Position numbers and translations under genes: made by a program. The notes under the pieces were generated by a model. That model saw only the letters and a program-made list of their open reading frames with translations, was not told the DNA's origin and made no database searches. A DNA stretch of 5,894 nt. It comes from an uncultured Collinsella sp. (GTDB lineage: Bacteria; Actinomycetota; Coriobacteriia; Coriobacteriales; Coriobacteriaceae). Every line of letters starts with the position of its first letter. Position 1 is the first letter of the stretch. Location of the stretch: contig USKV01000105.1 in the NCBI GenBank assembly GCA_900555355.1, positions 1 to 5,894 on the forward strand, in the 5' to 3' direction. Shown here piece by piece: positions 1 to 5,590 of the stretch.

Positions 1-1197
1 TCGTCGATCGCGCGCGTGGTGGGCGTGCCGGGGGCGGACGCTTATGTGGACGCCACGACGCTCGATACGCCGGCCAAGCTCGATGCCGCAGTGGACCGCT
101 ACCATGTCTTTGGTCGTGTGACCCCGCAGCAGAAGCGCGAGCTCGTGCAGGCGCTCAAGCGCCGCGAACACACCGTGGCCATGACGGGCGACGGCGTCAA
201 CGACGTGCTGGCGCTCAAGGAGGCCGACTGCTCCGTGGCCATGGCGGCCGGCTCCGATGCCGCGCGCAACGTGGCCGAGATCGTGCTCGTCGACAACGAC
301 TTTGCCTCGATGCCCGCCGTGGTGGCCGAGGGCCGTCGCTCCATCAACAACCTGCAGCGTTCGGCCTCGCTGTTCCTGACCAAGACGCTGTTCTCGATGG
401 GCCTGGCGGCGCTGTGCATCGTGCTGCCGCCGTATCCCTTCGAGCCCATTCAGATGACGCTCATCAACTTCTTCTGCATCGGCGCGCCGGGCTTTGTCCT
501 GGGCCTGGAGCCCAATAACGCCCGCGTGAAAGGGTCGTTCTTGACCAACGTGTTTAAGCGTGCGCTGCCGGCGTCGATTGCGGTCATTTTGGCCGCGGCA
601 CTCGATATCTTCGTGGCGCGTGTATTTGGCTTTAGCCAGCTTACGCTTTCGACCATGTGCCTGCTCACGTCGTGCGCGGCGAGTGTCAGCCTGATCTGGC
701 GCATCTCGCAACCTCTCACGCCCTTACGTGTGGTGCTCTTTGTGTTTGTAGTCGCCGGCATCCTGGTGGGCGTTATCGGATTCCCAGAGCTGCTGTCCAT
801 TGCCAACCTGTCGATGGGCCAGATGGTTATCTTGGCTGTCATTGTGGTCTTTACCTGCTCGGTGTTTTTTAAGCTCGCCACGATGATGGATTCGCTCAAG
901 CCGCGTCGTCGTCATGCCGCAACTGGTTTTGGCCGCGGTGTGCGCGTCCGCCTGGGTCGCGGTGGCGGCAAGGTGAGCTCGACGGGTTCGACGGCCGAAC
1001 GTTTTGCCAAGCGCGTTGCCGCCGACATGGCGCAGCGTCGCGAAGATCGCACCGCTCGCGAGGCCGAGGCCCGCGCACTCGAGGGCGTGGCCCAGGCCCA
1101 GCCCAAGAAAAAGAAGAGTACCGGAGCCAAGCGCTCTCGCGTGACCAAGTCCGCCCAAGGCATCAAAGTCTCGATGCCAAGCAAAAAGAAGAAGTAG
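1..1197 (+). CDS. P-type cation-transporting ATPase, CtpE-like, C-terminal part (5' truncated by window)
   Basis: The reading frame is open from the first base, so the gene begins upstream; residues here are counted from base 1. The P-domain hinge motif TGDGVND lies at residues 62-68, preceded by the conserved Lys of PQQK (45), which contacts the phosphorylated Asp in this superfamily. The DKTGT phosphorylation site and the N and A domains lie outside the window. After the P domain come about six hydrophobic segments (roughly 121-142, 151-170, 188-210, 216-235, 241-262, 271-293), fitting M5-M10 of a P2-like pump. The stretch LFLTKT plus APGFVLGLEPN resembles CtpE of mycobacteria, reported as a calcium transporter. 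The ion is uncertain, because the M6 Asp used by SERCA-type calcium pumps appears to be Ile here. A cytosolic tail from about residue 300 is very rich in Lys and Arg and ends in SKKKK. No terminator-like hairpin follows the stop codon. Confidence 0.93.
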   Translation, partial: SSIARVVGVPGADAYVDATTLDTPAKLDAAVDRYHVFGRVTPQQKRELVQALKRREHTVAMTGDGVNDVLALKEADCSVAMAAGSDAARNVAEIVLVDNDFASMPAVVAEGRRSINNLQRSASLFLTKTLFSMGLAALCIVLPPYPFEPIQMTLINFFCIGAPGFVLGLEPNNARVKGSFLTNVFKRALPASIAVILAAALDIFVARVFGFSQLTLSTMCLLTSCAASVSLIWRISQPLTPLRVVLFVFVVAGILVGVIGFPELLSIANLSMGQMVILAVIVVFTCSVFFKLATMMDSLKPRRRHAATGFGRGVRVRLGRGGGKVSSTGSTAERFAKRVAADMAQRREDRTAREAEARALEGVAQAQPKKKKSTGAKRSRVTKSAQGIKVSMPSKKKK

Positions 1198-1203
1198 CTA
1201 CGC

Positions 1204-1255
1204 GCCCTGGCGATGTTGAATTGGTGCCTTGTTCCTGTGGGGCCGTGGCGATGTT
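1204..1255. repeat. Imperfect 14-bp direct repeat in the intergenic region
   Basis: GCCCTGGCGATGTT (1204-1217) recurs as GCCGTGGCGATGTT (1242-1255), 13 of 14 bases identical, with a period of 38 bp. The second copy overlaps the proposed extended -10 element of the zinc-ribbon gene, so a regulator could bind both copies. It may also be chance. No function is known. Confidence 0.4.
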
Positions 1256-1260
1256 ATGCT
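1252..1260 (+). promoter_or_regulatory. Candidate extended -10 promoter for the zinc-ribbon gene
   Basis: TGTTATGCT fits the extended -10 pattern TG-N-TATGCT (hexamer at 1255-1260). The only -35-like word, TTGTTC at 1229-1234, sits 20 bp upstream, which is too far for a normal spacer, but extended -10 promoters tolerate a poor -35. Transcription would start near 1267, giving a leader of about 34 nt to the GTG start at 1301. Confidence 0.35.
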
Positions 1261-1300
1261 CTAACCTCGATTGTTTGAATTGCTTCGAAAAGAGGATGCC

Positions 1301-2455
1301 GTGATCTGCCCGCATTGCCTAAAGACCATCGAGGACGGCGCCTCGTTCTGCCCCTATTGCAACGCATACGTTGGTCCGGGCGATGGCCCCGAGCATACCG
1401 AGTTCGTGTTCTGCGACGGCTGCGGCGCCCGTCTGTCCCCGCATGACCGTACCTGTCCCAAGTGTGGACGCCCCGCGCCAGGCATCCTTTCCGAGGACGC
1501 GGCCGCATCCGACCTGGCCGCAGGGCGCACGGCCGGCTTTCCGCGCCTGACGCAGGAGCAGATCGATACCGAGGTGCCCCACGCGCCGGCTTCTGCCGCC
1601 GCGGTGCTCTCCGACGCAGCCGACCCCAACGAGACCTGCGTGTTGCCTGCCTTCGATAAGGATTTTGGCATCCCCAAGGTCGATATCCCCACGCCGGTGT
1701 CCCTGCGCGATGATGCCCAGCCCAAAAAGCAAAAGGCCAAGCGCAAGGTCCACCCCGACGAGGATGCCTATCACAAGCACAAGCGCCATATCCCCAAGCC
1801 GATCATTGTCATCGCGGTGCTCGCCGCCGTGTGCGGTGGTGCCTATTGGTTTGTGACTGCCGATCCCATGGGCGTCATGCCCGGCTTCTACGACCAGTTT
1901 GGCCAAGCAGCCAAGACCACATTCCCGTCGCGCCAAAAGGGCGAGGCCACCGAGAAAGAGTCCAAGCAAGAGGATGCGTCCGAGGTCGTTCAGGAGGAGA
2001 CCGTCTTAACCGACGACCAGCTCTACACCAGGCTCGACGGCCTGTACCAGACCATCGTGTCGTACAGCGACGAGAATCAGATCGGCGAGGTCATCGATTC
2101 GTTTAATAACGGCTATCTGCGTACACCGCTTTCCACTCGTCAGGAGCTGTCGCAGAGCGCCTATGCCCTGCGCGACCAGATTAAAAAGACCCAGGATGAG
2201 CTCAGCAACCTCAAGGTTCAGGACGACACGGTCTATGCGGAGGATATCGATCATCTAAAGCAGCTCGCCCAGTGGATGTACGAGCGTGTCGACGTGATCT
2301 GCCAGAGCTGGGATATCTCGCTGTCCATTCCCGACGGCGAGTCGCTGAGCGCCCGTCAGAGCGAGATCCTGGCGCCCATCGCACAGGGCGGCAACAGCGC
2401 GCTTAACCAGTACGACGCCAACGTGAGCGCATGGAGGCCGCAGCAGCGTTCGTAA
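1301..2455 (+). CDS. Double zinc-ribbon, single-pass membrane protein of unknown function
   Basis: The protein has 384 residues. I chose the GTG at 1301 because AGAGG (1291-1295) lies 5 bp upstream and the product then begins MICPHC, the usual opening of zinc-ribbon proteins. A TTG at 1271 in the same frame would add ten residues but has no good ribosome binding site. Two zinc ribbons with identical spacing are visible: Cys3/6 with Cys17/20, and Cys38/41 with Cys52/55, each CxxC-x10-CxxC. An acidic, Ala/Pro-rich linker follows, then a basic His-containing stretch (about 142-163), a membrane helix (about 165-186) and an outer part of about 200 residues. The outer part starts with a charged low-complexity stretch (about 210-235) and is then mostly helical, possibly coiled coil near 285-305. 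Basic residues before the helix predict the ribbons in the cytosol and the C-terminus outside. I do not recognise the outer domain. Ribbons of this kind usually mediate protein contacts. The gene stands alone between two intergenic regions. Confidence 0.85.
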   Translation: MICPHCLKTIEDGASFCPYCNAYVGPGDGPEHTEFVFCDGCGARLSPHDRTCPKCGRPAPGILSEDAAASDLAAGRTAGFPRLTQEQIDTEVPHAPASAAAVLSDAADPNETCVLPAFDKDFGIPKVDIPTPVSLRDDAQPKKQKAKRKVHPDEDAYHKHKRHIPKPIIVIAVLAAVCGGAYWFVTADPMGVMPGFYDQFGQAAKTTFPSRQKGEATEKESKQEDASEVVQEETVLTDDQLYTRLDGLYQTIVSYSDENQIGEVIDSFNNGYLRTPLSTRQELSQSAYALRDQIKKTQDELSNLKVQDDTVYAEDIDHLKQLAQWMYERVDVICQSWDISLSIPDGESLSARQSEILAPIAQGGNSALNQYDANVSAWRPQQRS

Positions 2456-2491
2456 TTTGTTGCCCTCCGGCGGCATAACCTGCGTGCGCAA

Positions 2492-2521
2492 TTGATGGAA
2501 GCCCGTGCTTATTGCTACAAT
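2492..2521 (+). promoter_or_regulatory. Sigma-70-type promoter of the cyclophilin-TPR operon
   Basis: TTGATG (2492-2497) and TACAAT (2516-2521) are separated by 18 bp, with four of six and five of six consensus bases respectively. Transcription would start near 2528, leaving a leader of about 33 nt that contains the ribosome binding site. This is the strongest promoter match I see in the window. It also shows why the in-frame TTG at 2492 is not the start codon of the downstream gene. Confidence 0.6.
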
Positions 2522-2560
2522 TCGTACAAATATGCTTTAAACGCACGAGGAAGGAACCAC

Positions 2561-3103
2561 ATGTTTGGTTTTAAGAAAGAGCTCTATACGCCCGAGTACC
2601 AGCTCGTCGGTGACGAGTGCGCGGTGATCGAGACGTCGAAGGGCACCATCAAGGTCAAGTTTGACGGTGAGGGCGCCCCCATCCATGTGGCGAACTTCTG
2701 CGAGCTTTCCACGATGGGCTTCTATGACGGCCTTAAGTTCCATCGCTATGTGCCCGGTTTTGTCATCCAGGGCGGCGACCCCAATACCCGTGACATGTCC
2801 GGCGCCGACGTCGCTGCCGGCCTTGAGGGCCCCGACGGCATGCCCGGTACCGGTGGCCCCGGCTACTGCATCAAGGGCGAGTTTGCCACCAATCCGCGCA
2901 ACAGCCATGTCGATGGTGCCCTTGCCATGGCGCGCTCCATGGACCCCGATTCCGCGGGTTCGCAGTTTTACTTCTGCCTGGGTGCCCAGCATAACCTCGA
3001 TTCCGGTTACACCGTCTTTGGTACCACGGTCGAGGGTCTCGATGTGATTTCGCAGCTGCGTGCCGGCGACGAGATCGTCCATGTTGAGATCGTTCACGAG
3101 TAA
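2561..3103 (+). CDS. Cyclophilin-type peptidyl-prolyl cis-trans isomerase
   Basis: The product has 180 residues, a normal size for a single-domain bacterial cyclophilin. The ATG at 2561 is chosen because AAGGA (2551-2555) lies 5 bp upstream; an in-frame TTG at 2492 overlaps the promoter. The fold signatures are FHRYVPGFVIQGGDP (60-74), which holds the catalytic Arg62 plus Phe67 and Gln70, then GSQFYF (133-138) and YTVFG (150-154). Compared with human cyclophilin A, Arg55, Phe60 and Gln63 are kept. Phe113 is Tyr137, Trp121 is replaced by Asn (so cyclosporin binding should be weak), and His126 is Tyr, as often seen in bacteria. An insertion rich in Gly, Pro and Asp (about 79-103) lies between the two halves of the active site. 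No signal peptide is visible, so it should be cytosolic and catalyse proline isomerisation in protein folding. It is followed after 11 bp by the TPR gene. Confidence 0.95.
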   Translation: MFGFKKELYTPEYQLVGDECAVIETSKGTIKVKFDGEGAPIHVANFCELSTMGFYDGLKFHRYVPGFVIQGGDPNTRDMSGADVAAGLEGPDGMPGTGGPGYCIKGEFATNPRNSHVDGALAMARSMDPDSAGSQFYFCLGAQHNLDSGYTVFGTTVEGLDVISQLRAGDEIVHVEIVHE

Positions 3104-3114
3104 AGGGGATTTCC

Positions 3115-4410
3115 TTGAATAGCCAGCTGATCCAACAGGGCCGCGCCGCTTACCGCGCGGGTGATTTTTCCGCTGCAGCTCAGATGCTTGGGGCGGCAAA
3201 AACTCCCGATGAGATTATGGGCGAGGCCGATCACCTTCGTGGCAACGCCTTGATGCACCTGGGCATGTATGCCGAGGCCGCCGAGGCCTATGCCGCCGCC
3301 CTCAACGACGGCACCTATGGCAAGCGCGGCGCGCTGCTCACCAACCGCGGCAAGGCGCTCGCCGCCGTGGGCGACTACACGACGGCCGCCCAGGCGTTCT
3401 CTGCTGCTACGCAGGATGCTTCCTATGCCACGCCGTTCAAGGCCTATCTGGGCCTGGGTAATGCGCTGTTCCAGTCGGGCGACTATGCCAACGCGGGTAC
3501 TGCCTTCCGTCAGGCTGCCATCGACGGCGCCAATCCGGCTCCTGCCGTCGCGCTCGGCGAGCTTGGTCGTTGCTTCATTAAGCTCGGCCGTTCGGCGGAT
3601 GCCGTGGAGACCTACCGCACGGCTATCGACTTTGCCGGTCCGCGCGACGATACGCGCGCCCTCAACGCCGGCATGGGCCAAGCGCTTTCCGCCGCCGGCC
3701 GTCCTTCCGATGCACTCGATGCCTTTAACGCCGCTACCGCCGATGGCATCTACCAGCTCACGCCCGAGCAGGCCGATGAGCTTGCCCGCGTGCACGACTC
3801 GCTCGCCGCGCTTTCGGCCCAGACGGCCATGTCCACGGCTCCGGCTCCCGCGATGGACGCTCCCGCTGTCGACCCGCTCGATCCCACGGGCGCGACCGGT
3901 CAGTTTATGCCCGATCCCTCGGACACCGGCTTCTTTACGCTGTCCGAGTCCGAGATGGTCCAGCAGGACCGCAAGCAGGCCAAGGTCCGTCGTCGCCACC
4001 GCCACACGGGTCTTAAGATTTTCCTGGTGCTGCTTCTGCTCATCGTGATCGCTGCCGGCGGTCTTGGCTATGCTTATACGCGCGGCATGGGCTACCCCTC
4101 TCAGGAATCCGTCATCACCGACCTGTTCCAGGCTGCCGGTGACGGCGATACCGCCAAGGCCGAGTCCTGCCTGGCCTCGAGCCTGTCCGAGGACGCCAAG
4201 TCGATGATCATCTCCTCGATTCCGCAGGGCGCCACCGTGTCCGTCGAGGGCATGGATCAGTCCATGACCGAGACAACCGCTAAGGTGAAGGCTTCGCTGT
4301 CCAAGGGCGGCGAGCAGGAGTACACCGTCAAATTCGTGCGCTCCGACAACCATATCGGCTGGGCCGTTTCCTCGCTCGATATGGATTTCTCGGCTGCTGA
4401 CAACCAGTAG
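3115..4410 (+). CDS. TPR-repeat single-pass membrane protein with small outer domain, unknown function
   Basis: The protein has 431 residues and starts at TTG. AAGGGG (3103-3108) lies 6 bp upstream and overlaps the stop codon of the cyclophilin gene, so the two are co-transcribed and perhaps translationally linked. About six TPR-like helix pairs fill residues 3-210, with the typical G-D/R-Y/x-x-x-A pattern at GDFSAA, GMYAEA, GDYTTA, GDYANA, GRSADA and GRPSDA. A Pro/Asp-rich linker (about 235-280) follows, then a very basic stretch RKQAKVRRRHRH (286-297), a membrane helix (about 300-322) and about 109 outer residues. The basic side places the TPRs in the cytosol. The outer part (SQESVITDLFQAAGDGDTAKA, then beta-rich repeats ending in a GWAV strand) looks like an NTF2-like or DUF4878-like small domain; this is inference from pattern alone. 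TPRs bind partner proteins, so it may be a membrane scaffold. The TAG stop is followed at once by TGA. Confidence 0.88.
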   Translation: MNSQLIQQGRAAYRAGDFSAAAQMLGAAKTPDEIMGEADHLRGNALMHLGMYAEAAEAYAAALNDGTYGKRGALLTNRGKALAAVGDYTTAAQAFSAATQDASYATPFKAYLGLGNALFQSGDYANAGTAFRQAAIDGANPAPAVALGELGRCFIKLGRSADAVETYRTAIDFAGPRDDTRALNAGMGQALSAAGRPSDALDAFNAATADGIYQLTPEQADELARVHDSLAALSAQTAMSTAPAPAMDAPAVDPLDPTGATGQFMPDPSDTGFFTLSESEMVQQDRKQAKVRRRHRHTGLKIFLVLLLLIVIAAGGLGYAYTRGMGYPSQESVITDLFQAAGDGDTAKAESCLASSLSEDAKSMIISSIPQGATVSVEGMDQSMTETTAKVKASLSKGGEQEYTVKFVRSDNHIGWAVSSLDMDFSAADNQ

Positions 4411-4432
4411 TGACCTTATGGGATTTAGCTTT

Positions 4433-4465
4433 GCCCGGCGCTTCACCGCAAGTGAGGTGCCGGGC
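4433..4465 (+). terminator. Long GC-rich hairpin between the TPR gene and mreB
   Basis: Arms GCCCGGCGCTTCAC (4433-4446) and GTGAGGTGCCGGGC (4452-4465) pair along all 14 positions, 12 Watson-Crick pairs and two G-U wobbles, around the 5-nt loop CGCAA. It lies 22 bp after the TPR stop. The bases after it (TTGCGCTAG) do not form a U tract, so it is not a classical intrinsic terminator; it could be a U-less terminator, an RNA 3'-end stabiliser or a regulatory site for mreB. The structure itself is sure, the role is not. Confidence 0.5.
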
Positions 4466-4493
4466 TTGCGCTAGTATCATGAGCTAGTAGTTT
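4466..4493 (+). promoter_or_regulatory. Weak candidate promoter region of mreB
   Basis: TTGCGC (4466-4471), directly after the hairpin, and TAGTTT (4488-4493) are spaced by 16 bp. An alternative -10 is TAGTAT at 4472-4477, but then the -35 region falls inside the hairpin arm and matches poorly. The 7-bp word GCTAGTA occurs twice here (4470-4476 and 4483-4489). The region is the only AT-richer stretch upstream of mreB, so a promoter here is plausible without being clear. Confidence 0.28.
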
Positions 4494-4525
4494 TCCAGCA
4501 ATCATCCAACACATCAGGAGTTGCG

Positions 4526-5569
4526 TTGTTTTCTTTGATGGATATGTTCTTCGGTAGCTATGCGGGCGATCTTGCCATCGACCTCGGTACCGCAAATACG
4601 CTTGTCTCCGTGCGCGGCAAGGGCATCGTCATTCGCGAGCCCTCCGTCGTCGCCATCGACAAGAACGACGAGCGCATCCTGGCAGTCGGCATCGAGGCCA
4701 AGCGTATGCTCGGCCGCACGCCCGGCAACATCGTGGCCGTTCGTCCCCTGAAGGACGGCGTCATTGCCGACTTCGATGTTACCGAAGCCATGCTTCGCTA
4801 CTTTATCGACAAGGCTTCCGAGAAGCGCTATCCGTGGACTCCGCGTCCGCGCGTCGTCGTCTGCGTTCCTTCCGGTGTCACGTCGGTCGAGAAGCGTGCT
4901 GTCTTTGAGGCCACGATCCAGGCCGGTGCTCGCCAGGCCTACCTGATCGAGGAGCCCATGGCTGCCGCTATCGGCGCCGACCTGCCCGTCGAGGAGCCCA
5001 CCGGCTCCATGGTCATCGACATCGGTGGCGGTACTACCGAGGTCGCCGTTATCGCTATGGGCGGCATCGTCGTCTCGCAGTCCATCCGTATTGCCGGTGA
5101 CGAGTTCGATCAGGCCATCCTCACGCACGTTCGCGATGCCTACAACCTGGCCATCGGCGAGCGTACGGCAGAGGACATCAAGATCAAGGTCGGCTCTGCC
5201 GTGCCGCTCAAGGATGAGCTCGACGTCGAGGTCAACGGCCGCGACGTGATCACCGGTCTGCCCAAGACCGTGCGCATCGAGAGCGAGGAGATTCGTCGCG
5301 CGCTCAACAAGCCGCTCGACGAGATGGCCAAGGCCGTCAAGGACGCACTCGACGCTACGCCTCCCGATCTTGCCTCGGACCTTATGTACTACGGCATTTT
5401 GCTGACTGGTGGCGGCGCGCTGCTGCGCGGTCTCGACGTGCGCCTGCGCGATGAGACCGGTGTTTCGGTCAACGTCAGCCCCACGGCGCTCGATAACGTC
5501 GTTAACGGCTGTGCCCGCGTGCTCGAGGCCAATGCGTTTGATGGCGGCTTCGTCCAGACCAATGCTTAA
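4526..5569 (+). CDS. mreB: Rod shape-determining protein MreB
   Basis: MreB is a bacterial actin that polymerises with ATP under the inner membrane and guides the elongation machinery for peptidoglycan synthesis. The product has 347 residues, the normal length. All actin-fold motifs are present: phosphate-1 DLGTANT (19-25), the catalytic-Glu region IEEPMAAAIG (141-150), phosphate-2 VIDIGGGTTEVA (163-174) and the adenosine motif LLTGGGALLRGL (292-303). The whole chain reads close to Bacillus MreB, for example RIAGDEFD (188-195) and RTAEDIK (213-219). The start is the TTG at 4526, because AGGAG (4516-4520) lies 5 bp upstream; the ATG at 4538 would be 17 bp from it. This gives the N-terminus MFSLMDMFFGSYA, hydrophobic enough to help membrane contact. 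mreC follows after 21 bp. Expression may be held down by the TTG codon. FtsA and DnaK are excluded by length and motifs. Confidence 0.98.
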   Translation: MFSLMDMFFGSYAGDLAIDLGTANTLVSVRGKGIVIREPSVVAIDKNDERILAVGIEAKRMLGRTPGNIVAVRPLKDGVIADFDVTEAMLRYFIDKASEKRYPWTPRPRVVVCVPSGVTSVEKRAVFEATIQAGARQAYLIEEPMAAAIGADLPVEEPTGSMVIDIGGGTTEVAVIAMGGIVVSQSIRIAGDEFDQAILTHVRDAYNLAIGERTAEDIKIKVGSAVPLKDELDVEVNGRDVITGLPKTVRIESEEIRRALNKPLDEMAKAVKDALDATPPDLASDLMYYGILLTGGGALLRGLDVRLRDETGVSVNVSPTALDNVVNGCARVLEANAFDGGFVQTNA

Positions 5570-5590
5570 TTTCCAAAAGGTGGATTCCAT

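Noticed and set aside
1198..1212. Short inverted repeat CGCC-CT-GGCG after the ATPase stop as a terminator
   Set aside because: Only four base pairs with a 2-nt loop and no T run; too weak to call.
1319..1969. 216-codon minus-strand frame opposite the zinc-ribbon gene
   Set aside because: The plus-strand product has paired Cys motifs and a membrane helix. The antisense product has only Gly/Leu-rich bias.
2465..2475. GCC/GGC-rich palindrome-like stretch after the zinc-ribbon gene as a terminator
   Set aside because: The stem is three to four pairs at most and no T run follows, so I see no supported terminator there.
2492..2560. Longer cyclophilin starting at TTG 2492
   Set aside because: The extra 23 residues have no similarity to the family, the TTG is the -35 box of a good promoter, and the ATG at 2561 has an ideal ribosome binding site.
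2537..3199. 220-codon minus-strand frame opposite the cyclophilin gene
   Set aside because: It overlaps a clear cyclophilin over its whole length and shows no domain or ribosome binding site.
3094..4446. 450-codon open frame on the minus strand opposite the TPR gene
   Set aside because: It mirrors the TPR gene over its full length, reads as low-complexity Gly/Arg/His/Leu protein without domains, and is explained by high G+C codon bias in the true gene.
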